Assembly (NCBI GenBank): GCA_026018925.1
Contig: JAKSZU010000018.1
Coordinates: 2,682,505-2,746,504 of the forward strand
Reading direction: 5' to 3'
DNA from: Tupaia tana
Taxonomy: Eukaryota; Chordata; Mammalia; Scandentia; Tupaiidae
Length of the DNA: 64,000 nt
Numbering within the stretch: position 1 is the stretch's first letter; each line of letters begins with the position of its first letter. This document shows, one piece after another, positions 13,851-24,775 of the stretch. The notes under the pieces were generated by a model, which saw only the letters and a program-made list of their open reading frames with translations, was not told the origin of the DNA and did not search any database. The translations under genes were made by a program, and so were the position numbers.

Positions 13851-16540
13851 AGAGCCAGGTAATTCATATTTCTCAGATTTGAGAGAGAGAGGATGCAAGA
13901 AGAAGACCCCCCTCCCGGGAAGAGGAGTGCGCAGCGAGGTCTGCAGACCTGAAGGTGCCTGCAGAGCAGAGGAGAAAGGGGGGCACTGGTCTGTCCCTCA
14001 GCCACCGCAGCGGCCGCCCAGTTCTGCGTGCATAGGCCCGCGCCCCTCGCCATGCCCCCTCTGTTCCCGTTTAGGAGGCATCGAAAATGATCCGCTGAGT
14101 GCGTTTTTAGGGAGAAAAGAAAACCTGCTCAGTCCTGGCTCTTTCTCTCGTTGGCTCGCTCACTCGGGAAGGGAAGGAGGGCCACACCCTGCCCCAGGTT
14201 TAGCTTGGGCTCTCTCGTCTGGGCCTGGCAGGCTGGCCCATAGCTCCACTGCCCGGGAGGGGCTGCGTCTGGGCGCCTGTGGACCTGCAGCCTTGGAGGG
14301 TCTGCTTTTGTTTGTTTGTTTTGTTTCACACCATCCAGTGGGGAGCCAGTTTTTGTGTGCACGTGGGGTGGTGGCGACACAGCTCCTGGGAGTCAGGGTG
14401 GGGGGCTGCAGGGATGCGCATGGGTCAGAGGTGCAGGTGGCACAGAGACACGGAGACCCCAGAGAGACCTCAGGTGTGGGTTGTCAGAACTGAGACACCT
14501 ACGGAGTCGGGGGCAGGGACTGAGGCCCTAAGAGGCACACAACGCTGTGAGAGTGGAGATCTCACAGTGGGCTGAGAGGTGAGGGGCGCTCTCCATGGAC
14601 GTGGACGTGGGGGCGAGGCTGAGGCTGGGGGACAGGACAAGTGTGCGTGCACACACAGGGCGCATTGTGCTGGGTGGAGCCCTGGGCTGCTGCAGGGCTG
14701 GGACCCTGGGGAAGGAAGGAGGGTCCCCTTCAGCCCCGAGTTTAACACCTGACCCATGCAAGGGGGCCCCCAGAAGTGGAGAAGGGCGCAGTCCTGCCCC
14801 TTCACTGGCTCTGAGCTCCCGGCTTGGTGCCTCAGTTTCCTCATAGAACAAGGGTAAGGGCTGGAGCCACCCACAGAGCTGACCGGAGGGCCAGCGAGCA
14901 GGGTGGCTCCGATCCACACAGGAAGCCGAGCGGCAGCTCGCATGGCCAGGGACTAGGGCCCGCGCCTGCCTGGCGCCCCAGCCAGTGGCTTCGCCTCTCC
15001 TGGCTCACTTTTCTCATCTACTCAAACAACTGCGATTGGTAGTGGCTCCCTTTGGGTAGCTGAGTGGTTTCGGTAAGTCGGTGACGGCTATGTGGCTGCT
15101 ACTGTCGGGGCTGCTGGCTATTGAGAGGTGCCGTGAGTGATCTTCTCCTCCTTTGCCCATCCCGGGAACCTGCTGGCGCTGGCCGGGCACTTGGGCTGGC
15201 AAGACCCGGGATTTGGTGGAGTGCAGCCGAGTGGTAGGATCTCAGCTCACATGTGACTGGGGACAAGTACCTTGCCCTAGGGCTCTGAGAGACGTGTGTG
15301 AGGTCCAGGTGGGACATTGCTGGCCCTGGCAGGGCAGAGCACACACCGACAGGACTGCCATCAGGTGTGCTGGGCGTGGTCCTCTGTCACCCTCTGTAGT
15401 CATAGAGTCCTTGGGGGCTCCTTACTCTTGTGGAGTGACTACCTGGAGCAGGGGCCAGCCAGGCACAGACCTGGGTTAGAAGCCCACCTCCCTGGACCAC
15501 CTGCTGGGCGACCTCCGGGCTGCTCTTGGCCTCTCTGAGCTCCTCTCTCCCTGCTGGCAAAGACACCTGTCCTGTCCGGCCTGCGCCCTGGAGACCGAGG
15601 GCACAGCACCGTGTGGAGGTGCACCTCCCGGTGCTCGGTGCTCGCACTGCCCAGCTCACCGCCCTGAGCCCCTGACGACCCTGGGGCCCTCTAATGGCAC
15701 TTCCCTTCCTCCTTTCAAGGGTGAGGGCGCAGACTCCCAGGGAGTCTCAACTCTGGGGAAGAGGGGGGGGAGGGCCCTCACGCACTGCACTCCGAGGAGG
15801 CTCTGCTCGGCAGTCGGGCAGGTTTAACCCATCTCCTGCCCTCCCTGCCCCCCTTTCTGCCACCCTGAATCAGAAACTGGCAGCCTCTAGCCTGCGCCTG
15901 CCGGGCGTGCCCCCCACGGGCAAAGGGGGTCGAGCCTGAGGGCGCCGAAGGGGCCTCTGAAGGGTGCTGGCGCTCTACGGGCCCTTTCTGAGAAAGCCAG
16001 CGGGGTGAGTGGGGGTCTGGCCTGGGCATCGGCCCCCTCCCCAGTGCTTTGTCTTGCTGGAGGGGGGCTCATTTAGCTCCTCCAACCCCCCACAGGGTTC
16101 ATCTTTTCAAGGCACGCAGGTGGAGCGGACTATGGGCAAAGGGGCTCTCAGAGTGGCCCTACAGAGTGTTCTTTGAGGCCAAAGGGGCCCCTGCCCCACC
16201 CCAGAAGCAGATCTCTGAGGGAATTCCTCGGAGCGGGGTCCTGACCGGCGAGGCACTCGCCTCCGCGACCAGAGGACCCGCCGCGGCTGCTGGGAGAGCG
16301 CCTAGCGGTTTCCAGCGCACAGCACGCATCCGAGGCAGAGGGTTCTGCCTGGCCCGGCTCCTGCCGCCACCGCAGCCTGCGGCCCTGCAGCGCTGAGACC
16401 TCGGAGGTGGAGGCCGAGCCGCGAGCCGCCCCAGGCCTTTCACGCCGGAACAGACTCAGCCTGGAGCCCTCGGACCGCGGCCGGGCGGGTTCACCTGCAG
16501 GGCGGCCTCTGTCCGCAGCACGCCCTGTCTCAGCCCCGCG
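13851..16540. other. GC-rich non-coding DNA
   Basis: No gene recognised. Diverged MIR-like fragments occur at about 14790-14870, 14960-15020 and 15440-15560 (CTCAGTTTCCTCAT or CTTTTCTCATCTA tails). The remainder is ordinary single-copy sequence. Confidence 0.5.
15440..15560 (+). repeat. MIR SINE fragment
   Basis: CAGACCTGGGTTAGAAGCCCACC followed by CTGGGCGACCTC and CTTGGCCTCTCTGAGCTCC matches the order of the MIR core (GGGTTCAAATCCC, TGTGACCTTGGGC, CTCTCTG) at low identity. Confidence 0.5.
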
Positions 16541-17500
16541 TTCACTAGTTAGCAGCTAATTACCTGCAACACCCTCTGTCACAGACGTCAGGACCTACTG
16601 CTGAAAGCCCACCCTGGAGGAGCCTCCCGCACTGGGCCGAACCCCCAGAGCCCAGCCGCCCTGCGCTGCCCGCTCTCGCCCTCCTTGTCCCTGGAGTTTC
16701 GGGCCCGCGAGCTGTTCACCCGCTGCAGGCAAAGCTTCCGCACTGTCGGGGTCTCCATTTCCCCCTCCCTAATTGGGCTGAGACCCGTTTAATTCACCAT
16801 GAAAATTAACGTAATTAGGAATCTAATTCGCTCCTGTGAGCCCAGCAATGAGCGCCGAACACCTCCCGCGCCGCCCACGCGCCTTCTGCGCTTTTTCCTT
16901 CTTTCTGGTGGAGCAGGTTTAGAGGCGCGGGCCCTTCGCCGAGCTGCCCTCCGACGCCGCCTACCCGCCTACCCCGTTCTCTCGCTCCCTTCCCCTCTCC
17001 CCGGCTCCCCCTCTCTCGCGCAGCCGGGACCCCGGCGCCGTCCGGGCCTCCCAGAATTGCCGAGGGCTAGCGTTCGGCCAATGCGGGGTGAGGCACAAGC
17101 CGCGGTTTTTCCGGGGAGACCGAGGGCCGGGCGGGGTCTGAGCGCGCCCTGCAGCGCCGGGGCTCGGGGCTGGGCCCGGCGGCCCGCGGTTCTGCGTTGG
17201 CCGCGGCGCCTGCGGAGCGAGGGTCCCGGGCAGAGCCGGTGCTCACAGCCCGCGCGGCGAGGAGCGACTCCTTGCACCAGCCGTGTCTGGGGCTAAGGCG
17301 GGTCCTGCTGGCGTGAACGCCGTGTTTGCTCGGCCTCCACCGGCCTGGCCAGGTGCCCCTCCAGGGAAAACTGCGCAGGCTGGGGCGGGGTCCTAGGGGC
17401 GCCCTCCGCCGCCTTTTCCTCACCAGCTCAGCCTCGCCGGGTGAGCGCCGCGTCGCCGCCCTGCCCCCTCTGCCCCCCAGAAAGCAGAGGGGTGCGGTAG
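16280..17500. promoter_or_regulatory. Second CpG-rich island with a homeodomain-site cluster
   Basis: CpG-dense blocks at about 16280-16490 and 16960-17480 flank an AT-rich core. Within 16770-16828 there are five TAATT/ATTA cores in under 60 bp, and another TAATTA lies at 16558-16563. The pattern is typical of a developmental enhancer or lncRNA promoter. No exon was recognised. Confidence 0.45.
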
Positions 17501-20420
17501 GAGGGGGCTTCGGGCAGGACTGTGGACGCAGCCCAGGTCGCCTCTGGAAGGTGACGACTGGGTCGTAGCATGCCTCAGACCACGCTCCCCTCTCCCTGGC
17601 CAAAGGAGAATGTACTTCACGTGCGGGATTGCTTGGGACCTGTCTGTCAGACCGGTAAGGGGACAGCTGAGACCAAGGGCTGTGGCCCAGCGAGCAGCAG
17701 ACGCTGCTTGCACTCCCAGCTGCGTTGCTGGGTCCTGAATTATTCAGGGACCGGCTCCGTAATTCGCCTGGTGCCAGTGTAGACAGAGTCTGGAGTGGGG
17801 CCACTGGACGAACCTGGCCGAGGTCCTGTTGCGGTCTCCGAAACCCGCCCAATTTTTAATTTCAGCAGACACGGAGCTGAAACGGGACACAGCCAGGGGT
17901 GGGGAGAGGGGCGAGGCGCAGACTGGGGACCCGGGTAAGCTCTGGCTTAGGCGGGGCATGCTCGAGGAGACCCCTGCGTGGACGGAGGGTCGCCCGCCCA
18001 TGCTCGCACAGAGGTGGTGGCTGCAGGTCAGGGACTGCAGAGCCCTGGGAGCCAGGAAGGTCACTGACTGCAGAGCATCTCCTACCCCCGTCGCTGCGGA
18101 GCAAGCGGGCCTCACTTCAGGCCGGAGGTCCCAGGCTCAGCCTCCCCTCCCCCTTCCCGCCCGGTGTCCAGGCTGAACTGAGACCAGCTGGTTCCAACCC
18201 AGTTATCTCTCTGCCTAGGCCTGCCCCGAGCTCCCCCTGCAATTAGGAGCCTGGGCCAGGCAGGGGACAGGGGCGGGCAGGTAAAAGGGAGGCGGTTTGC
18301 CCGAGGCTTTAACGACAAGTGGCTTAACTAGGAATTTGCATTGACAACTCAGCACCTCTGTCTGGGCTCCAGTGGCCGCCAGCGCGGTGACAAGCAGAAC
18401 TGTAGGAACGCCTGAGGGGATGGCGGGAGAGTCGGGAAGCCCTAGGCTTCAAAGCTACCCTAGGCGGCCTCTGCTAGGGCCCCACGCGCCGCGTGTGGAC
18501 CGAGAGGATCAGGGCCCTGGGGCGCGCTGCCCGGCTGGGGGCCCAGTCAGAGGGCGAGCGCAGGCCGGTGGGCGCTGGACCATCTTTCCCTGGCGAAGTA
18601 GGTGGCCGTGTATATTTTTGTTCAAGTGGTGTTTATGTTAATGAAAAAAGGATGGAATTACAAACAGCCCGCGATGCCATGGCCTCCGGGACTCGCCGTG
18701 CTCCAGCCTGGGCCCAATGAAAGGGCACGCTCGCCGGACCCCGCAGGGTGCCCGCCCCCACTGGGTGGGATCACCCGCCGCTTTCTCCAACCCCCACCCT
18801 GTCCCCCGGAATGCACGCGCACCCCGCCCCCACACCCCAACCGCAGTAGAGCAATCAGGTTTGTGGATAAGAAAAATCCTATTTTAAACCCTGCAGCTCC
18901 CTTTTTTACAGGCATCCAGATAACTTCTGGGACACGCAGATGGGGGTAAAATACGGTCTCCCTCCTCGCCTTCACCCCCTGGCGTCTCTGCCTCTTCGTT
19001 TCTTTCTCTTCAATAATATAATTGACCCAGGCTTGCGACATTTGCTTCCTGGCCCAGATAACTTTTTTTCTGGGCAAAAGCCGTTGGGTTTTCTAAAGGC
19101 CGCTCCAATTCCCCACATCCAAAAGAACCCTTTCTCTCCCCTTCCCCAGTCCCCGCTGGCTTTCTCAATCCGTGGGAAAGGACTGGCGGCTGCTTTTCTT
19201 TAACCAAGGAGCCAGGAGCCGGGAGACCCACCGCAGCAGAGGTTCCGCCCGGTGCGGTGCTGGGAGGCCGGCTAGGCGCTGCCCGGTGAGCAGGGCGGCT
19301 GTGCACTGGGCCAGGGCCGTGGGGCTGCCCCTGCACCGCTGCCCATGCTGTCCTCTTGGCTACTCCAGATGTGGCGTGGTCGGTGTGCACAAAGCGAAAG
19401 GCTGGGGGTTCGCCTTGCCAGTGGAAAACGCGGGGCCTTGTCTAATCTTTTCCTACAGGGTCTGGGGCTGGGCAGCCGGGAGTTATCCGATACATTTCCG
19501 CAGGTTTTCACCACCTAGTGGTGTAGACGCCTGGCCCCTCCCTTTCCTATCAGTGGGGCTCAGGTTTCACCGGGCAGTGGCTTCCAGCCAGGGGAAGTGG
19601 GTCTCCAGACTTGGGGTGCCCCGACCCCGCTGTGCACCTCTGCTCCCTTCCTCACTGCAGGGCAGACTGGGCTCGCCTGGTCTCAGGTGATCAAGCAGCA
19701 CCCCAGCAGGAGGACATCCACAGGCCAGGACATGGCACTGTCTAAGGAGAGGCAAGACGGGTAGTCCCAGGGCCAACTGCAATCCCGGCACAGCCCCCCA
19801 CCCCCACCTGAGCTGCTTTGCGGTCCTCGGCCACTCTCCCTCCTCACTCTGGGGATGGGGAGAGCCACTTGGGGACCAGCAGCGGGACTCCAGGCCTTTG
19901 CCTTGCCCTGTCCCCTCAGGGCTCCAGCAGATCCTGGGAGGCTGAACTGGGGCCCTTTGTGAGGACTGGGAGATTGGAAGGGGGTGCTGCCCGATCTTGG
20001 GCAAAGCTGCTGGTGGGGAGGTGTGTCTTTAAATCGAGATCAGAGGGCTTTGAGGTGGGAGCTGCAGAGCTAACTTTCACCAGGTAGGATACTCAAAGTC
20101 CCTCACACATCCCCACCCAAATAGGAACCCCAAGACAACAAAGTGGGCTTGTCGCAGCCCTGGACATCCCCTTTGTCCAGAGAACTCCCCTCTGTCAAAA
20201 CCCTGCTTTCCGCTGAGACTCCCTCAATGGGTTTTGCAGCCTTGACATTCAGTGCAGAGAGAGCTCTAAGAGGACGGAGGCGTGGGAGGGGTGCGGCACG
20301 CAGCACGCCCTGCTGCAGGCCTAACCATGGCTCTCCTGGGGCAGCCGTGGTCACAGGTCACTCTGCTTGGCTTTGCGTAGCCTCCCCGCCCCCCCCCCGC
20401 CCCCTGTGCTGCCCGCTGCC
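17501..20420. other. Non-coding DNA with AT-rich enhancer-like islands
   Basis: No gene recognised. Islands at about 18590-18665 (NKX2-1, FOX and HNF1-half motifs) and 18830-19110 (two AGATAAC GATA-type sites at 18915-18930 and 19054-19064) stand out from GC-rich surroundings and could be conserved regulatory DNA. Confidence 0.45.
18615..18660 (+). promoter_or_regulatory. NKX2-1 / forkhead composite site
   Basis: TTCAAGTGG (18621-18629, NKX2-1 type) abuts TGTTTAT (18630-18636, forkhead core), followed by GTTAAT (18637-18642, HNF1 half-site). This combination is known from lung and foregut enhancers. The functional claim is inference. Confidence 0.35.
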
Positions 20421-20426
20421 GGCATT

Positions 20427-20494
20427 CCCCTGGGTCCCTCCCCAAGGGCCTTCAGCAGGTGTCCCCTGGGTCCCTCCCCAAGGGCCTTCAGCAG
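20427..20494. repeat. Two-copy 36-bp tandem duplication
   Basis: The 32-bp unit beginning CCCCTGGGTCCCTCC and ending TTCAGCAG occurs identically at 20427-20458 and 20463-20494. It is spaced 36 bp and separated by GGTGT-type linker bases. Confidence 0.9.
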
Positions 20495-21644
20495 ACATCG
20501 AGCTTCCCTCCTTGGTCTCGTCACTCCTGTCTGATAGGTGCTGGAGGTTTGTGCTGGGGACACTTCAAACCGGCCTGTCGCTATAGGTGCGGAGATGTGC
20601 CCGAGTGGCCGACCTGGCACTTTGCTCGAGGGGGTGCTGATGGCGTTTTTTGGGGAAAACTTTTGGAAAGCCGGAGCCAGGTGAGAAGAGGGAGCAAGGT
20701 CCATGAGGGCCGCTTTCCAGGACAAAGGGTCCCCCTACTTCGGCTGCCCATGGGGGTGGGGTGTTCAGGGAAAGCCCCAGTCCATGCCAGGCACACCTGG
20801 CGGGGCACCCCAGCCAGCCGCGTTCTCCCCTAAGCTGTTTCTAGGGGGCTGCTGGCGCCACCAGCAGGGCAGAGCCGGCAGCTCCCGCAGCTCCCCCCAG
20901 CTGAGGAGGCCCTCGTGCGCGGCCCTGACTGTACCCCGTCCCGCAATCAAGGCCCGGGTCAGAGATCTCCTGAACTGCGCTGCCAGGCCAGTGGCTCTTT
21001 ATGGTGTATATTTAGCCATAAAGTATGGGTTGTAGTGAAGAGGAGATGAAAATGATTGTGTTCTGGGAATGAATCCTTCTAGCAGAAACCAGAGCTGTTA
21101 TTTACTACGGAGAGCTAAGTACAGGCTCGGTCTTCCAGGAGACCCTTGTAGGGCCAGCCCGCTTCCAGGCACTTTCCGGCTTTGCCCAATGCCCCGCCGC
21201 AGGCCTCGTCCAGGCCCAGGAGGCACCGCCTACAGCAGCCAGAGGGAAGGCAGACAGAGCTGTGGCCAAGCTCACCCTCCCAGCCCCCCGTACGGAGCCC
21301 CTCAGCAGCCTGCTCGCCCAGCAACCGGCAGGGTCACCAGGAGGCGGGCCAGCCATGGCCCTACCTGCAGTGGGACGGTCTGGCGCTTCTAGAGTGGCTC
21401 TGCTTGTGCTGTGCTGCCTTGGGCTGGTCGGCTCACCTCTCTGTACCTCGGGAGACTCATCTGTATCCCCTCTCCAGAAGGTAGGAGAGTGCGATCGGAC
21501 AGGCACGGAAGGGCTTAGCCCGACCGGAGTGCAGTGAAGTGGTGGCCGAAAGAAAGCAGGATTCTGATGAAAAATAACTTTTAGGGCTGCCGAAATGAAT
21601 GAATGAATGAAACCAGTCGTGTAAGAGGCTGCGAGAGACTTAGA
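20495..21644. other. Non-coding DNA containing an A/T-rich muscle-type motif island
   Basis: No gene recognised. The island at about 20990-21075 contains a perfect 8-bp inverted repeat around a MEF2-like TATATTTAG. A (TGAA)4 run lies near 21595-21611. Confidence 0.5.
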
Positions 21645-21822
21645 GGCCAGCCGTCCCCACCAGTGCGGGCAGCTTCTCCTTATCTGGGCGGCCGGGTCCT
21701 GGTCTAGGTCTCCAGCCGACCCGGCACAGCGGCCAGCCGTTCCCACCAGTGCGGGCAGGGCAGCTTCTCCTTATCTGGGCGGCCGGGTCCTGGTCTAGGT
21801 CTCCAGCCGACCCGGCACAGCC
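21645..21822. repeat. Recent tandem duplication of about 86-91 bp
   Basis: Copy 1 (21645-21730) and copy 2 (21731-21822) are nearly identical, both starting GGCCAGCCGT and ending CCGACCCGGCACAGC. They differ by one C/T change and a 5-bp GGCAG insertion in copy 2, so the duplication is young. Confidence 0.92.
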
Positions 21823-22970
21823 AGGAACAGCCCAGGGCCTGTGGCTGCCCAGCCTGGGTCAGCACAGGAGAGGACCCTCAGCCCAGTGCATCTCATCCCT
21901 GGGTGTCAGGACGCCTGTTTGGAACCAGAGGCTTCCGGATACTCCAGTGACACTGCATCCCCCGGCAGTCCTGGGTGGGCCAGGCAGCCCACAAACTACA
22001 AATATTTGGACAAACCAGACAGGGAGTCCCCAGTCTGAACGTTTGCCCAAGGCCTCCGAGGGCGCAGATTAAGCAGAACATGAATGGCACCCCCACCGGG
22101 CCCTGTGTGCTTCCCTGCCCCCAAGGAGCAGGTGTGTCTCAGAGGAATGTGGTGGTGGTCCCTCCGCCGGCTGGCCAGGGCTTCCAGCTGGGAAAGACCC
22201 TCCATCCGTTCCCTGTGCACCCCATGGATGTCTGCTCAGAGATATGAGGCTTCAGGGAGTGTGTGTGGACTGTGTTGGTGCAAGAGCAGATCCTCCAGAC
22301 CCCTCCTGCCCCAAACCACACAGACACATCAACGCACATGGACACGCACACACGTGCATGTGCACACACGCTCCCAACACCCAGATCCTGACACTGTCTT
22401 CGTGGGCTGGCCCCCCACCCTGGAGACTATCTCCCTGCTCACCGTGCTCCTCCCCACGGAGGCCTGGGAGTCTTCTGAATTTCTGGTCTGGCCAGGGGAG
22501 GTGTCGGCAGTTTCCCTCTGTCTCACTCCACGGCCACACCTGGCCGCAGCTCTCAGAGGCCAGCATGGGTGGCGTGCTGTGACCTGGGCAGCCCCCCACC
22601 GTCTCTGGGAAATGTGGCTGTCTTTTAGTTCTGTAAAGCCAGCCCTTCTGCCTCATCATTCGAGTGTGTGACCCCCCTCTCTTAGGTGGACGGGCTTGCC
22701 CCTGAGTGGGGCTTGGCCCGCGTCGGCACCCGTGCCGCCTCCAGGAAACACGCAGTGCGTCCGGGTGGCTAGTTCTCATGGCGCCGGACGAGAAGTGGAG
22801 GTCAGAGAGGCTGGGCAGCCAGTGCCCAGGCACACAGGAGTGAGTGGGGTGTCTCTGCGACCTCTCAGCAGCTGAGTGTGGTCCTTGTGCCACGTGGTTG
22901 CTGAGTAGCGGTCCAGACGGGGGACTTGTTCTGAGCAGATTCTGGCGTGCAGGCTTTCCCGTGCTCCGCA

Positions 22971-23030
22971 GCAGGGGCAGGGGCAGGGGCAGGGGCAGGG
23001 GCAGGGGCAGGGGCAGGGGCAGGGGCAGGA
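22971..23030 (+). repeat. (GGGGCA)n hexamer array, G-quadruplex prone
   Basis: About ten near-perfect CAGGGG units. Each contributes a run of four G, so the plus strand could fold into stacked G-quadruplexes. Confidence 0.92.
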
Positions 23031-23804
23031 GAAGCCGAGCAAGTTTAACCCTGTGGATGCACGTTCGCCACTTAGGTTCCCGTGAAGTGAGGCTGCGAGA
23101 TGCCGTTCTGCCGGCCGGTCACTAGAAACACGTGCTTCACCACCACGGAACAGCGCGCGCTACGGGCCTGAGTTCCTGGGGCAGCACCCCGCATTATTAC
23201 CCAGGCTCCCCAAGGGGCAGGGCCAGTGCTGCGCCGCTCAACGAGCCCGCTCATACCCACCGGCCTCAGATGGGTCTCAGCTGGCCAGCTGGAGCGGCTC
23301 GGGGCCGGACAGGCAGGACCCGCTTTGCAGGACAGGTGTCCCCACGCCACCAGCTGCTCTGTGTCGGGGAGGGCATCCCATTGGAGGGACGAGTGGTCTG
23401 GTGTCACATACACTCTCGGAGCACATCGCCTGCTCACAGCAAGAGAGCCTGCCGCCCCGAGCTTCCATGTCACCAGAAGTACAATACCCGATTTGTCCTT
23501 CGGGGCCTCCGAGTTGCGGCTCTTACACACCGAGTTCTTTCTGCTGAGAGCGGCTTTTCCTGTGCGTTCTTCCCTCTGAAGGAGAGACTGCCGTCCTAGG
23601 GTCAGGCCCGCTGGGGCGGTGAGGACATTTGGGAAGGGACAGGGCCAGCGCTCTGAGGCAGCATTTCCTGCGGGGTTTGGTTGGCCTGTGGGGGGGCCTG
23701 CCTGTGGGGGGCTGATGCAGGAGTGCGGGGCTCAGTTCCCTGCCAGCGGTGACATCTGTGGCACTCCCAGTGTGGCAGGGACTGCTGAGTGTTGTCAGGA
23801 GGAA

Positions 23805-23895
23805 GGCTTCAGAGGGGGACACGGAGGCACAGAGCGGGTGACTGGCCCACAGTCACGCGAGGTCTGCCAGCACCAGCTCCGGGGCTGCGATCTTA
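23805..23895 (-). repeat. MIR SINE fragment
   Basis: GACACGGAGGCACAGAGCGG followed by GTGACTGGCCCACAGTCACG has the reverse-complement MIR order (GAGGCTCAGAGAGG, TAACTTGCCCAAGGTCACAC). Diverged. Confidence 0.55.
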
Positions 23896-24043
23896 CGCCC
23901 TTGCCTGTGCACTCCTCGCCACCTGCACGGACACTGAGCAGGTGGGGCCGGTCACTGCAGTCACATGCCCAGAGAGGAAGAAAGGGGAAGGACAGGAAAG
24001 AGGGCTGCCCTTGCTGTGACCTCTGGGTCACCGGGAGCAGCTG

Positions 24044-24221
24044 TTTTTTTTTTTTTAATTTAAGAATTATTTTACTTTACTGTATTTATTATTATTGTTG
24101 CTTTCCAGTTTGAGCAGAGAAAGAGAGAGAGTTAGAAAACAAGCCTCAGGTTTGAGATTTGAGCCATGGTCAGCCATGTGGGAGTCCGGCGCCTTTAACC
24201 ACCATGCCACCTGCTGGCCCC
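24044..24221 (-). mobile_element. tRNA-derived SINE, type A
   Basis: Reverse orientation: a T-rich tail, then GAGAGAGTTAG (the CT-rich part in reverse), GCCATGTGGGAGTCC and GCCACCTGCTGGCCCC, the reverse of the family head. Confidence 0.88.
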
Positions 24222-24520
24222 CCGAGGAGCAGCTGTCTTTAAGAAGGTGCTTTTTCCAAAGAGGCGACCCGAGTGTAAAGGAGGTTTTCGCCATTGTGCT
24301 CCGTCAGAGCCAGTGCTGTCCTCGGCTTCCAGATGCAGCGAGTGGGTGTGAGCAGGGGGCCTGCTCGGCCGTCCCAGGTCGTGGAGACCCGGGAAGGGTG
24401 GAGGTGGGCCAGGGTGGACGCCCGGGGGCGCACGGCTGACTGGTTGAGGGCACACGGGGTAGTTGCTCTGTTTCTTTATCTTCATATTTTACGTTTTTAG
24501 TGACTAAAAATTACTACCAC

Positions 24521-24775
24521 CAGGGCCAGTCGGTGGCGGGGTGGTTAAGGTGGCTAGATCACACACGGCAGACTGAGTGGTTCGAGTCCCAGGCCTGGTG
24601 ACCTGAAGACCACATTGGGCGCGTGTGTGTGGGTGTTCAAAATCCCAGGAGAGGAGTGGAGGGGGTGGTGGTGGCGTGGTCATCCTCCGGGAAGTGATTT
24701 CTCACTTTCCGTCTCTGTCTCTCTCCGGTGAGCACATATGCCCCCTAGCAAAAACTAAAACAGAAACATTAAAAT
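24521..24775 (+). mobile_element. tRNA-derived SINE, full-length type B
   Basis: The head GGCCAGTCGGTGGCGGGGTG and B box GGTTCGAGTCCC are followed by AAAATCCCAGGAGAGGAG, GTGATTTCTCACTTTC and the type B end GGTGAGCACATATGCCC with an A-rich tail. Confidence 0.88.

Larger units (their letters stand above)
21823..24043. other. Non-coding DNA
   Basis: No gene recognised. It has a CA-rich stretch at 22320-22375, the GGGGCA array below and a MIR-like fragment at 23805-23895 (minus, GGCACAGAGCGGGTGACTGG). Confidence 0.5.
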
